Source of the DNA: Leidyana gryllorum EB-2025a
Lineage: Eukaryota > Apicomplexa
Assembly (NCBI GenBank): GCA_048772705.1
Contig: JBLWGC010000074.1
Span: forward strand, 1-43,501
Length of the DNA: 43,501 bases
Reading direction: 5' to 3'
Position numbers and translations under genes: made by a program. The notes beneath the pieces were generated by a model, which worked only from the letters and a program-made list of their open reading frames with translations, did no database searches and was not told the origin of the DNA. Numbering within the stretch: the stretch's first letter is position 1; each line of letters starts with the position of its first letter. This document shows, one piece after another, positions 22,342-30,044 of the stretch.

Positions 22342-22430
22342 GACTTCTTGCAACGCAGTTCGTCTGACGCTCCTGTTCCATCCCATCCTGATAGATGCTT
22401 CGCTACCTCTACAGCCTCGCTCAAAGATTT

Positions 22431-22496
22431 GTCCGAGTCGTCTAGTGGTTAGGACAGCACGTTGTGGCCGTGCAAACCCAGGCCCTGGCTCAGACA
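22431..22496 (+). pseudogene. tRNA-His(GTG) without T-loop
   Basis: 5' three-quarters is a perfect His (GCACG-TTGTGGC-CGTGC); about six T-arm bases are deleted between the two CCAGG/CCTGG strands. Confidence 0.8.
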
Positions 22497-22589
22497 ACCA
22501 ATCTAAAGTGCATTGCAATTCCCCTCCAAACCTCTCAGATCCTTATCGAGACTGAGTGACCACTCAGAAAAGCTTAAGTGCGTGAGCAA

Positions 22590-22659
22590 AGCCTTCTTCG
22601 GAATCGAACCGGCGACCTTTCGCTTACAAAGCGAATGCTCTGCCACCAGCTAAGAAGGC
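22590..22659 (-). pseudogene. tRNA-Thr(TGT), two bases short
   Basis: Loop TTTGTAA; one base lost from the D-arm and one at the T-stem/acceptor border. Confidence 0.8.
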
Positions 22660-22761
22660 AATGTTAATGGAAGTTACTGAAGCTCATTGTTCCACCTGTC
22701 GAACTGGATCCAGGGCTCCACCCAACGGCAAATAGGGTGTAACTCAGTTTAGAGCTTCGTT

Positions 22762-22834
22762 GCCGCCCTAGCTCAGTCCGTAGAGCGCAAGACTTTCAAT
22801 CTTGCAGTCGCGAGTTCGAGCCCCGCGGGCGGTG
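22762..22834 (+). tRNA. Lys-body tRNA with TTC anticodon
   Basis: Lys acceptor GCCGCCC/GGGCGGT, discriminator G and Lys D-arm, but loop CTTTCAA on a perfect CAAGA/TCTTG stem gives TTC, a Glu anticodon. One T-stem mismatch. Compare Lys(TTT) at 40838 with CTTTTAA: a single base separates them. Confidence 0.82.
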
Positions 22835-22848
22835 TGGATCTATCTCCC

Positions 22849-22873
22849 TTACTAACCACTATACTATCTCGGA
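22849..22873 (-). pseudogene. tRNA-Asp 5' fragment
   Basis: TCCGAGATAGTATAGTGG only; a junction with Lys 3' spacer replaces the rest. Confidence 0.6.
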
Positions 22874-22964
22874 CGCTCTGAACATGCCGGCCTCCAATCC
22901 CAGAAGTCTTTCTATTTTGGCTCACGGACAAAAGACGCGTGGAGGGATGAACCAACAACACTGT

Positions 22965-23044
22965 GGCAAGATGGCCGAGTTGTCTAAGGCGCTGTGCTCA
23001 GACCGCAGTCCGAAAGGTCGAGGATCTGGGGTTGAGCCTTTTGA
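22965..23044 (+). pseudogene. Leu-type relic with replaced 3' half
   Basis: As 17685 with loop CTCAGAC on CTGTG/CGCAG. Confidence 0.65.
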
Positions 23045-23064
23045 ACCCCGGAGCAGTTGGACGG

Positions 23065-23144
23065 CCGGGGGTAGCTCAGTTGGTAGAGCATCTGACTGTA
23101 GTGCTGGCATCAGATAGTCGGCGGTTCGATTCCGTCCCACCGGA
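23065..23144 (+). tRNA. tRNA-Tyr(GTA) with 7-base intron
   Basis: Identical to 17785. Confidence 0.95.
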
Positions 23145-23278
23145 AGTAGAGTGGTGATTGGCAAAGTTCATCATCTGGGCTTGCCTCCCTCTGTGCCTAC
23201 CTCATGGCCTTGAGTGATACTTCACATAGTGAGACGAGTCTCTTGACTGTACCCAGCGGGTTGAACCACCGACTAGGC

Positions 23279-23350
23279 GGCTGTTTGGTCTAGTGGTATG
23301 ATTCTTCCTTTGGGTGGAAGAAGTCCTGGGTTCGATTCCCAGAATAGCCC
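23279..23350 (+). tRNA. tRNA-Pro(TGG)
   Basis: Pro body with loop TTTGGGT reading CCA/CCG; acceptor paired with one G-U. Only full-length TGG copy with all stems sound. Confidence 0.94.
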
Positions 23351-23451
23351 GTCTGTCAGTTGTTGACTCAACACGGCACTCGACCCATCCCGGACAGCTA
23401 AGACAGGATCTGACTTGTTGGCTCAACAGGCTGCAACCCGGCCATTCGCCC

Positions 23452-23524
23452 AGACGCTACTGGGACTGGAACCCAGAATCCCCGGTTCCGTAGACCGATG
23501 CCATATCCATTAGGTCATAGCGCC
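23452..23524 (-). tRNA. tRNA-Arg(ACG)
   Basis: T-loop is TTCCAGT (G57 lost) and one D-stem change; stems otherwise paired. Confidence 0.82.
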
Positions 23525-23645
23525 GACTAGCGGAGCCGTCAAATGGGAGTGTGTAGCGATCAAGACAGGACATGGGCAGCTACGCCCGATGGTGGGTGTG
23601 GACAGACTTCACCCACATCTCCCATTCGAGACATCGGGGACATAC

Positions 23646-23718
23646 TATCCAAGCCAGGATTCGGGCCTGGGTATGCACGGCCACAACTTGCTGTTGTAAG
23701 CACCTAGACGACCCGGAC
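23646..23718 (-). pseudogene. tRNA-His(GTG), degenerate
   Basis: Inverted relative of 8729 with the same altered D-arm. Confidence 0.75.
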
Positions 23719-23794
23719 AATCTTCAATTGAGGCTGGTGGGTACCAAAGCCACTTAAGATGTCGGGCTATCGGGTTTTGTGTCCTTGCATTCCT

Positions 23795-23867
23795 GCCGCC
23801 CTAGCTCAGTCGGTAGAGCGCAAGACTCTTAATCTTGCAGTCGCGGGTTCGAGCCCCGCGGGCGGTG
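23795..23867 (+). tRNA. tRNA-Lys(CTT)
   Basis: Identical to 9289. Confidence 0.95.
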
Positions 23868-23931
23868 TGCATCTATTTATTTCCCTGGGAGTAAGAATGG
23901 AAATGTTGCCTACAAGGACGCTCAGCTGGAT

Positions 23932-24004
23932 TTCCACTGCCGGGACTTGAACCCGGATCGTGCGGGTGAGAGCCGCATATCCTAGCCACTTAGACTACAG
24001 TGGA
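23932..24004 (-). tRNA. tRNA-Glu(CTC)
   Basis: Identical to 19753. Confidence 0.95.
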
Positions 24005-24090
24005 CGAGTCACAACAGTTGCACTGACGAATGAGGCGCCAGAGAACTGTGAGTCGGTCTCAGATTGGAAGTTCACCTAGGTTTGGCGGGT

Positions 24091-24163
24091 GGGCGGCTAT
24101 CTCAAGTGGTAGAGCGGTGACTTGGCAGGCGAGAGGTCAGTTTAGACACCTATCAATGCCGCA
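24091..24163 (+). pseudogene. Ala-like tRNA relic
   Basis: Fourth copy of the relic at 1915, 60 bases before Ser(TGA). Confidence 0.55.
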
Positions 24164-24222
24164 GGACAGGCTGAACACGGGGGCATTTGGTCACTCCTCG
24201 CGGCATGTCGAATTCGACAGTT

Positions 24223-24304
24223 GGCAACTTGCCCGAGTGGTTAAGGGGGTAGACTTGAAATCTACTGGGCCTGGCCCGCGCTGGTTCTAATCCAGCAGTT
24301 GTCG
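24223..24304 (+). tRNA. tRNA-Ser(TGA)
   Basis: Stems paired; T-loop TTCTAAT instead of TTCAAAT. Confidence 0.9.
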
Positions 24305-24386
24305 TGCGATCTGATTGGAGGGGCAGACAATAACTCACTCGTGAAACCCCAGAATGGTGCCTCAATCAGCCATCTGCCATCTTCTC

Positions 24387-24457
24387 TGCATCTGCCGGGA
24401 ATCGAACCTGGGTCGTCTCGGTGGCAACGACACAGTCTACCACTAAACCACAGATGC
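24387..24457 (-). tRNA. tRNA-Gly(GCC)
   Basis: One anticodon-stem mismatch (TGTCG/CGAGA); D-loop TTTAGTGG. Confidence 0.84.
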
Positions 24458-24599
24458 GTAACATCGCCATTCCTGAATACAAATCGAAGGGTCTTAAAAC
24501 TAGTCCAGGCCGTCCAACTTAGGCCGATACATAAAAACCAGGCTCATCGGATACGTGGTTCCAGAGACACACGCCCCTTTCGCAGTCCGGAAGCTCCGT

Positions 24600-24669
24600 G
24601 CAGCCATCTAGTGGTCACGACGTCTGTTTAATACGCAGAAGGTCCCGAGTTCCATCCTCGGTGGCTGTA
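24600..24669 (+). pseudogene. Val-body tRNA with AAT anticodon
   Basis: Three-base D-arm deletion shared with 13721; loop TTAATAC gives AAT (Ile) and T-loop is TTCCATC. Confidence 0.75.
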
Positions 24670-24721
24670 ACACGCATCGTTCAGGTGAGCATCACGAAAT
24701 CTAGAGCGGAAGACGATCTAT

Positions 24722-24793
24722 CTCCGACACCGGGAATCGAACCCGGGTATTCCGCGTGACAGGCGGAAATACTGACCACTATACTATCTCGGA
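24722..24793 (-). tRNA. tRNA-Asp(GTC)
   Basis: One acceptor mismatch (TGTCGGA strand), otherwise intact. Confidence 0.9.
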
Positions 24794-24872
24794 CGCTAGT
24801 AAAGATGCCGGTCTCTAACCCCAGAACTCCTCGCATTTTGAGATTTCACGGACATGAAACGGGTAACACTTC

Positions 24873-24922
24873 GGCAAGATGGCCGAGTGCTGTGTGCAAG
24901 CCGCCGTCCGAAAATGCGGGCG
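24873..24922 (+). pseudogene. tRNA-Leu relic
   Basis: GGCAAGATGGCCGAGTG then an anticodon arm CTGTG-TGCAAGC-CGCCG; D-loop and T-arm missing. Confidence 0.65.
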
Positions 24923-24955
24923 GATGATCGCAACCATGTTTAGGCTAATGACTGA

Positions 24956-25027
24956 AGCCTCCTGCCGGAATCGAACCAGCGACCTTTCGCTTACAAAGCG
25001 AATGCTCTGCCCCTAAGCTAAGGAGGC
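24956..25027 (-). tRNA. tRNA-Thr(TGT)
   Basis: Acceptor GCCTCCT/AGGAGGC carries a compensated pair change against the AGT genes, a sign of selection on folding. Loop TTTGTAA reads ACA/ACG; T-stem paired with one G-U. Confidence 0.95.
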
Positions 25028-25091
25028 ATTCCCTGTCTCGACCCATATGAGTTTTTGATGCTGGGAATTGCATCATTTCCACCACATCGCA

Positions 25092-25173
25092 CGAGAACTG
25101 CTGGATTTGAACCACCGCGGGCCAGGCCCAGTAGATTTCGAGTCTACCCCCTTAACCACTCGGGCAAGTTGCC
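25092..25173 (-). tRNA. tRNA-Ser(CGA)
   Basis: Ser body with loop CTCGAAA reading UCG. One acceptor and one T-stem mismatch. Confidence 0.84.
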
Positions 25174-25290
25174 ACCTGTCGAACTCGGCATGCCGCAGAC
25201 AGTGGCTCCACATACGGTTCACACTTGATGTCCCTGAGATAGATTCGAATGCGAGTGACGCGGTGGCACCGCGGTGGCATGGCGGTGATC

Positions 25291-25364
25291 GCTCTCCTAG
25301 CTCAGCTGCTTAGAGCATCGGCCTTGTGTGCCGGGAGTCGAGAGTTCGATCCCCTCGGGGAGCA
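25291..25364 (+). pseudogene. Ile-body tRNA with TGT triplet
   Basis: Relative of 12964; loop CTTGTGT, D-loop GCTGCTTAGAGC, T-stem GAGAG/CCCTC mispaired. Confidence 0.74.
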
Positions 25365-25453
25365 AATCGATCCAATGACAGCCGACGACCACCGAGTGCA
25401 TAGGAGGAGACCTCTGCGAGTAAATTCTATAAGTGTATCCTCCTGCGGACACT

Positions 25454-25525
25454 CGACAGTGCGTCGTGCCGTTGGACGGACCTTGCAGTCGTAAGCCCAA
25501 CACTCTGGCACTGAGTTCCACTACT
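25454..25525 (-). pseudogene. Initiator tRNA-Met relic
   Basis: 72-base alignment to iMet with decayed anticodon stem (loop CTTACGA) and lost ATCGAAA T-loop. Confidence 0.62.
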
Positions 25526-25605
25526 TGAGCGTCGGATATCATAAAGGAAGGGGAAATGTGTTTCTTGAGATTCGGAGTGATTTGACACACCATGAGTGCC
25601 GTAGC

Positions 25606-25641
25606 GGCTGTTTGGTTTGAAGGTATTATTCTTCCTTGCTT
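25606..25641 (+). pseudogene. tRNA-Pro 5' fragment
   Basis: Same truncated Pro as 13125. Confidence 0.55.
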
Positions 25642-25659
25642 AGAAGAACATCGCAACTG

Positions 25660-25731
25660 AGTCTTGTAGCTCAGTCGGCAAAGCGTGTGGCTGTTCACAC
25701 AAAGTCGCAGATTCGAAGCCTGGCAGTACCG
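25660..25731 (+). pseudogene. tRNA-Asn(GTT), degenerate
   Basis: Relative of 13179; one anticodon-loop base missing (CTGTTCACAC) and acceptor mismatched. Confidence 0.75.
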
Positions 25732-25808
25732 GGATCTGCGGTATTCGACTCTCTCATAGAGGTTGGAACTCTGTATTCAAATACCAGCAGGTGCCGCCGT
25801 ACGGAGTT

Positions 25809-25881
25809 TGGACGACCTGGGTATCGATCCCAGTACCTCTCGCATGCTAAGCGAGCGCTCTACCATTTGAGCTAGTCGCCC
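25809..25881 (-). tRNA. tRNA-Ala(AGC)
   Basis: All stems paired; T-loop ATCGATA. Confidence 0.95.
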
Positions 25882-25968
25882 GTTGTGCAGACCCCATCGA
25901 TTTTTTTGTTCTCAACATCGTATGACCACTCTCTCGACTGTACTCAGCGGGTTGCTCGACCGACAGCC

Positions 25969-26040
25969 GACTGTTTGGTCTAGTGGTATGATTCTTCCTT
26001 CGGGTGGAAGAAGTCCTGGGTTCGATTCCCAGAACAGCCC
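25969..26040 (+). tRNA. tRNA-Pro(CGG)
   Basis: One acceptor mismatch (GACTGTT); remaining arms as 9097. Confidence 0.88.
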
Positions 26041-26121
26041 CGTTGGTTGTCGGTTGACCCGACGCTCTATCTCATCTCAAGATGGTACGGCTCTCGGCTA
26101 AAGCTGCAGCTGAGGAAGGTG

Positions 26122-26194
26122 TCCACTGTAGTCTAAGTGGCTAGGTTATGCGGCTCTCACCCGCACGATCCGGCTCCAAGTCCCGGCAGTGGAG
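26122..26194 (+). pseudogene. tRNA-Glu(CTC), altered T-loop
   Basis: Inverted twin of 9414 with the same TCCAAGT change. Confidence 0.75.
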
Positions 26195-26246
26195 AGTGTG
26201 CTTGCAGGCAACAGTTCCATTCTTACTTCCAGGGGATATAGATCCA

Positions 26247-26319
26247 CACCGCCCGCGGGGCTCGAACCCGCGACTGCAAGATTAAGAGTCTTGCGCTCTA
26301 CCGACTGAGCTAGGGCGGC
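26247..26319 (-). tRNA. tRNA-Lys(CTT)
   Basis: Inverted twin of 9289, identical arms. Confidence 0.95.
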
Positions 26320-26439
26320 AGGAAAACAAGGACACAAAACCCGATAGCCTGACATCTAAAGTGGCTTTGGTACCCACCAGCCTCACATAGTGAGACGAGT
26401 CTCTCGACTGTACCCAGCGGGTTGAACCACCGACAAGGT

Positions 26440-26511
26440 GGCGGTTTGGTCTAGTGGTATGATTCTTCCTTCGGGTGGAAGAGGTCCTGGGTTCGATTCC
26501 CAGAACAGCCC
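26440..26511 (+). tRNA. tRNA-Pro(CGG)
   Basis: Inverted twin of 9097 with one acceptor change (GGCGGTT). Confidence 0.86.
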
Positions 26512-26612
26512 GTCTGATAGTTGTTGACGCAACACGGCACTCGACCCATCCCGAACAGCTAAGACAGGATCTGAGTTGTTGACTCAACAGGCTGCAACCC
26601 GGCCATCCCCCC

Positions 26613-26685
26613 AGACGCTACTGGGACTCGAACCCAGAATCCCCGGTTCCGTAGACCGATGCCATATCCATTAGGCCATAGCGCC
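26613..26685 (-). tRNA. tRNA-Arg(ACG)
   Basis: Inverted twin of 8923. Confidence 0.95.
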
Positions 26686-26806
26686 GACTAGCGGAGCCGT
26701 CAAATGGGAGTGTGTAGCGATAAAGACAGGAGATGGGCAGCTACGCCCGATGGTGGGTGTGGACACACTTCACCCACATCTCCCATTCGAGACATCGGGG
26801 ACATAC

Positions 26807-26879
26807 TATCCAAGCCAGGATTCGGGCCTGGGTATGCACGGCCACAACTTGCTGTTGAAAGCACCTAGACGACCCGGAC
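26807..26879 (-). pseudogene. tRNA-His(GTG), degenerate
   Basis: Inverted twin of 8729. Confidence 0.75.
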
Positions 26880-26953
26880 AATCTTCAAGAGGCTGCTGGG
26901 TACCAAAGCCACTTAAGATGTCGGGCCATCGGGTTTTGTGTCCTTGCATTCCT

Positions 26954-27026
26954 GCCGCCCTAGCTCAGTCGGTAGAGCGCAAGACTCTTAATCTTGCAGT
27001 CGCGGGTTCGAGCCCCGCGGGCGGTG
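26954..27026 (+). tRNA. tRNA-Lys(CTT)
   Basis: Inverted twin of 8582. Confidence 0.95.
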
Positions 27027-27075
27027 CAAATCAATGTCTCTGGAAGCCGTTACCTACAACCACACTCTGCTGGAT

Positions 27076-27148
27076 TTCCACTGCCGGGACTTGAACCCGG
27101 ATCGTGCGGGTGAAAGCCGCATATCCTAGCCACTTAGACTACAGTGGG
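27076..27148 (-). tRNA. tRNA-Glu(TTC)
   Basis: First acceptor pair lost (CCCACTG/CAGTGGA); otherwise intact. Confidence 0.89.
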
Positions 27149-27282
27149 CAAGTTCCCCAATTGAGGTTTCGGATGAGAACCGTACCCTCTTAACAAGACG
27201 TGGTTCGTCGGGTCAACCTACAACAAAAGGGTTGCAGTAGAAAGTGGAGGGTCTCTCCACTAAGCTCAGAAACATTGTAAGG

Positions 27283-27354
27283 CGTCTTGTAGCTCAGTGG
27301 CAAAGCGTGTGGCTTTTGATGACAAACTCGGAGGTCCGGAACCTAACAGAACCG
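27283..27354 (+). pseudogene. Asn-body relic with TTT triplet
   Basis: D-arm and ends follow Asn; loop CTTTTGA on an imperfect stem. Twin at 35904. Confidence 0.6.
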
Positions 27355-27472
27355 GCTTCAGATGCACCCTAGACATTGAGTGCGGTGCTCTCCCAATGGC
27401 ACTTGTGGTTCGCGACTCTTCAAAGATGGTAGCGATGGGTCTGAAGGCGGCCACGTGCAGCCGTACCTACTT

Positions 27473-27545
27473 TGGACGACCTGGGCATCGATCCCAGTAC
27501 CTCTCGCATGCTAAGCGAGCGCTCTACCATTTGAGCTAGTCGCCC
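27473..27545 (-). tRNA. tRNA-Ala(AGC)
   Basis: All stems paired, T-loop ATCGATG. Confidence 0.95.
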
Positions 27546-27633
27546 GTGGTGCAGACCCCATCGCATTTGTTGGTTCTCAACATAGGATGACCACTTTTCA
27601 AACTGTCTTCAGCGGGTTGCACGAACGACAGGC

Positions 27634-27705
27634 GGCTGTTTGGTGTAGGGGTATGATACTTCCGTCGGGTGGAAGAAGTCCTAGGTTCCATTCTTAGAAC
27701 AGCCC
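27634..27705 (+). tRNA. tRNA-Pro(CGG)
   Basis: Loop GTCGGGT (position 32 G), T-loop TTCCATT; stems pair with G-U. Confidence 0.8.
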
Positions 27706-27775
27706 GCTTTGTTGTATCCAACCTGCCTGGCAGCATGGTTCTGGGTTCAGGTGATTCCTCGGAGAAAGTCGGAGG

Positions 27776-27848
27776 GGGAGTGTAGCGCAGTCGGTAGCGC
27801 GTAGGTCTGATAATCCTGAAGTCGAGAGTTCGATCCTCTCCACTCCCA
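27776..27848 (+). tRNA. Elongator-Met-body tRNA with GAT anticodon
   Basis: Acceptor GGGAGTG/CACTCCC, T-stem GAGAG/CTCTC with TTCGATC, discriminator A, all as elongator Met at 35404, but loop CTGATAA gives GAT (Ile). One base differs from CAT. Everything else is intact, so a working mis-assigned or Ile-type tRNA cannot be excluded. Confidence 0.85.
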
Positions 27849-27892
27849 CGGTCAGAATCGAAACCGCCGACAAACTCATCATGCTATCATTC

Positions 27893-27963
27893 TGCATCCG
27901 TCAGGAATCGCACACGGGTTATCTCGATGGCAGCGAGCGACTCTTCCACTAGACCACAGATGC
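27893..27963 (-). pseudogene. tRNA-Gly(GCC), degenerate
   Basis: Loop CTGCCAT; D- and T-arms decayed (GTGCGATTCC). Confidence 0.68.
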
Positions 27964-28029
27964 ACAACACGATTTGGTGAATCTTGTACGTGGTGACAGC
28001 CATTCCTCATAAGCTTATCGATGCATCAA

Positions 28030-28101
28030 AGCCTTCTGCCGGAATCGAACCGGCGACTTCTCGCTTACGAAGCGAACGCTCTGCCCCTAAGCTAAGAAGG
28101 C
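28030..28101 (-). tRNA. tRNA-Thr(CGT)
   Basis: Thr body with loop TTCGTAA reading ACG; stem closes with a G-U, all others paired. Only full-length CGT copy. Confidence 0.95.
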
Positions 28102-28233
28102 AACTTAGCTGGAGAATCATGTGGCACTTGTATCGACAAAAGTTAGCCGGGTGCCACGTGCACGGCGGGCTGTCCCGCGCGCATAGTGGGGGCATGCTGG
28201 GATGAAGTCGCAGGTTGTCCTGACTACAACGCC

Positions 28234-28313
28234 TGACAAGAGTGGGATTCGAACCCACGCCCTTTCGGACTGCGGCCTGAACACAGCGCCTTGGACCACT
28301 CGGCCATCTTGCC
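28234..28313 (-). tRNA. tRNA-Leu(CAG)
   Basis: Best Leu(CAG) in the window: CTGTG-TTCAGGC-CGCAG, T-stem GTGGG/CCCAC with TTCGAAT, acceptor GGCAAGA/TCTTGTC. Confidence 0.95.
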
Positions 28314-28407
28314 GAAATGTTGTTGGCTCGCCGCCCCACGCGTTTTCTATCCGTGGAATCTCAAAATAGAAAGACTTCTGGGATGGGAGGCCGGCGTGTT
28401 GAGAGCG

Positions 28408-28479
28408 TCCGAGATAGTATAGTGGTTAGTATTTCCGCCTGTCACGCGGAGGACCCGGGTTCGATTCCAGGTCTCGGAG
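28408..28479 (+). tRNA. tRNA-Asp(GTC)
   Basis: One T-stem mismatch (CCAGG strand). Confidence 0.9.
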
Positions 28480-28534
28480 CACAGGTGGTTTCGCTTAAGA
28501 TTCTCTCCTGTGGTTCTCGCTGAAAGTTAGGAGT

Positions 28535-28604
28535 TACCCCACCGAGGATTCACCTCGGACTTTCTGCGTGTTCAGCAGACGTCGTAACCACTAGACCGTG
28601 GGAG
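28535..28604 (-). pseudogene. tRNA-Val(AAC), rebuilt T-arm
   Basis: Loop TGAACAC. The T-arm is a palindromic CCGAGG-TGAAT-CCTCGG hairpin instead of a 7-base TTCGATC loop, so the B box is gone; acceptor damaged. Confidence 0.7.
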
Positions 28605-28606
28605 CT

Positions 28607-28677
28607 ACATCCACCGAGGATTCACCTCGGACTTTCTGCGTCTTAAGCAGACGTCGTAACCACTAGACGGTGGCTGC
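28607..28677 (-). pseudogene. Val-body tRNA with AAG triplet
   Basis: Loop TTAAGAC (AAG, a Leu anticodon); same palindromic T-arm as its neighbour at 28535, from which it is three bases away. Confidence 0.7.
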
Positions 28678-28741
28678 ATGAATGGTCCCCCCAGCCCAAG
28701 AGGAGTGGCGAAGTTTCACGGAGCAGTGAGAACCAGTTCCA

Positions 28742-28813
28742 AGGTCGCGCCGGGAATCGAACCCAGGTCGGGAGATTCAGAGTCTCCAGTGCTAACCACT
28801 ACACCACGCAACC
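28742..28813 (-). tRNA. tRNA-Gln(CTG)
   Basis: GGAGA-CTCTGAA-TCTCC, acceptor GGTTGCG/CGCGACC, T-stem CTGGG/CCCGG; intact. Confidence 0.95.
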
Positions 28814-28998
28814 GATTCAGTCCATCCCAGAAGAGTCGGTAGAATTATCCGGACTAGCGCTTCCTCAACTGGACACACGCAACACGGGTCTCTCTACTGA
28901 CGTCTGGAAAATTTAATTGGCTCCTGTATATAGCGCCCAGCGTAGAGCGTTCTATTTAAGTCGGACAATCATTGAAGCACGCTCTCCGCGAATGCTAC

Positions 28999-29080
28999 CG
29001 ACAAGGGTGGGATTCGAACTCACGCGGGTGAAACCCAACGGCTTAGCAGGCCGCCGCCTTAACCGCTCGCTCACCTTGCC
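28999..29080 (-). tRNA. tRNA-Ser(GCT), weakened D-arm
   Basis: D-stem GAGCGAGCGG differs from GGCCGAGTGG and one T-stem pair is lost; anticodon and acceptor arms intact. Confidence 0.78.
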
Positions 29081-29106
29081 GAGAGTGTAACTGATTACAT
29101 CTTCCC

Positions 29107-29171
29107 TCGGGAAGGAAACGAATCGACGACCTTTCGCTTACTAAGCGAATGCTCCCCTAAGCTAAGAAGGC
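29107..29171 (-). pseudogene. tRNA-Thr(AGT), degenerate
   Basis: 5' acceptor and anticodon arm good; D-loop short and 3' acceptor/T-arm replaced. Confidence 0.75.
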
Positions 29172-29240
29172 AAGACAGGGCCGAAGATCACGAATCAGTC
29201 ACTGTTGACGGGGATTACTGGAGCACTTCGCTCAAGTAGC

Positions 29241-29313
29241 TTCCACTGCCGGGACTTGAACCCGGATCATGCGGGTGAGAGCCGCATATCCTAGCCACTC
29301 AGACTACAGTGGA
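29241..29313 (-). tRNA. tRNA-Glu(CTC)
   Basis: Loop CTCTCAC, stems paired; variable loop ATGAT. Confidence 0.93.
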
Positions 29314-29394
29314 CAAGCTCCTGAGCTGAGGTTTCGGACGAGAGCCGTACCATCTTGAGATGAGGTGGAGCGTCGGGTCAACCGACAAGCAACG

Positions 29395-29466
29395 GGACTG
29401 TTCTGGGAATCGAACCCAGGACTTCTTGTACCCGAAGGAAAAATTATACCACTACACCAAACAGCC
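29395..29466 (-). pseudogene. tRNA-Pro(CGG), anticodon stem broken
   Basis: Stem TTTCC/ACAAG no longer pairs; one acceptor mismatch. Confidence 0.77.
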
Positions 29467-29555
29467 GCCTGGTCGGTGTTTGAACCCGCTTTGTACAGTC
29501 AAGAGACTGCTCATAATATGTAAAGTGTTAGTCAATGGTATGGGGTAGGCACGGC

Positions 29556-29628
29556 GGGCGGCCAGCTCAGATGGTTAAGCGGTCGCTTGGCGTACAAAAG
29601 GTACTTGGATCGGTCCCTAGCCCATCCA
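29556..29628 (+). pseudogene. Ala-like tRNA relic (GGATGGGCTGG type)
   Basis: Best preserved 5' half of the family (GGGCGGC, AGCTC, loop TTGGCGT with GGC); anticodon stem unpaired. Confidence 0.6.
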
Positions 29629-29709
29629 AACTATATGCATGGAATCATCGCCAGATTAAATCCAGTTGGCACATAGGTTGAGTAGTAGTTTTCAAACCAT
29701 CTTTCTACT

Positions 29710-29789
29710 TCCGGTGGGACGGAATCGAACCGCCGACTATCTGATGCCAGTACTACAGTCAGATGCTCTACCAACTGAGCTACCCCCGG
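29710..29789 (-). tRNA. tRNA-Tyr(GTA) with 7-base intron
   Basis: As 17785, intron tactggc (one base different). Confidence 0.95.
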
Positions 29790-29887
29790 CCGGCCAACGG
29801 CGTCGAGGTTCGCAGGCTCAACCTCAGAACCTCGACAGTGACACTTCAAGCTCTCAACTACGCCGCAGATTTAGCGGTCGTCCGAGG

Positions 29888-29907
29888 TGCCAGACTCAAG
29901 TTCTGGC
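29888..29907 (+). pseudogene. Leu(CAA) anticodon-arm fragment
   Basis: CCAGACTCAAGTTCTGG only, followed by minus-strand Ala-like sequence (GGACGATCTGGATATGGATC). Confidence 0.4.
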
Positions 29908-29964
29908 AAGACTGGACGATCTGGATATGGATCCTAGTAGCTCACCGAGTGCCAATACAAAGGG

Positions 29965-30044
29965 TGACAAAAGTGGGATTCGAACCCACGCGCTCTCGGA
30001 CTGCGGACTGAACACAGCGCCTTGGACCACTCGGCCATCTTGCC
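29965..30044 (-). tRNA. tRNA-Leu(CAG)
   Basis: Loop TTCAGTC on CTGTG/CGCAG; acceptor 3' strand TTTTGTC. Otherwise as 28234. Confidence 0.9.

Larger units (their letters stand above)
24722..25230. repeat. Direct duplication, Asp-Leu relic-Thr(TGT)-Ser(CGA)
   Basis: Repeated at 33723-34231 with a constant offset of 9001. Confidence 0.88.
27283..28313. repeat. Inverted duplication, Asn relic-Ala-Pro-eMet-Gly-Thr(CGT)-Leu
   Basis: Repeated in reverse at 34949-35977 (positions add up to about 63262). The eMet anticodon differs between arms (GAT here, CAT there), and Thr(CGT) is complete here but shortened there. Confidence 0.88.
28408..29080. repeat. Direct duplication, Asp-Val-Val-Gln-Ser(GCT)
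   Basis: Repeated at 36534-37225 (offset about 8126-8145). Both copies contain two adjacent Val pseudogenes with the same altered T-arm. Confidence 0.87.

Noticed and set aside
28141-28205. Alu-like sequence (AGCCGGGTGCC...)
   Set aside because: Similarity is short and GC-driven; no left-arm boxes, A-rich linker or tail follow.
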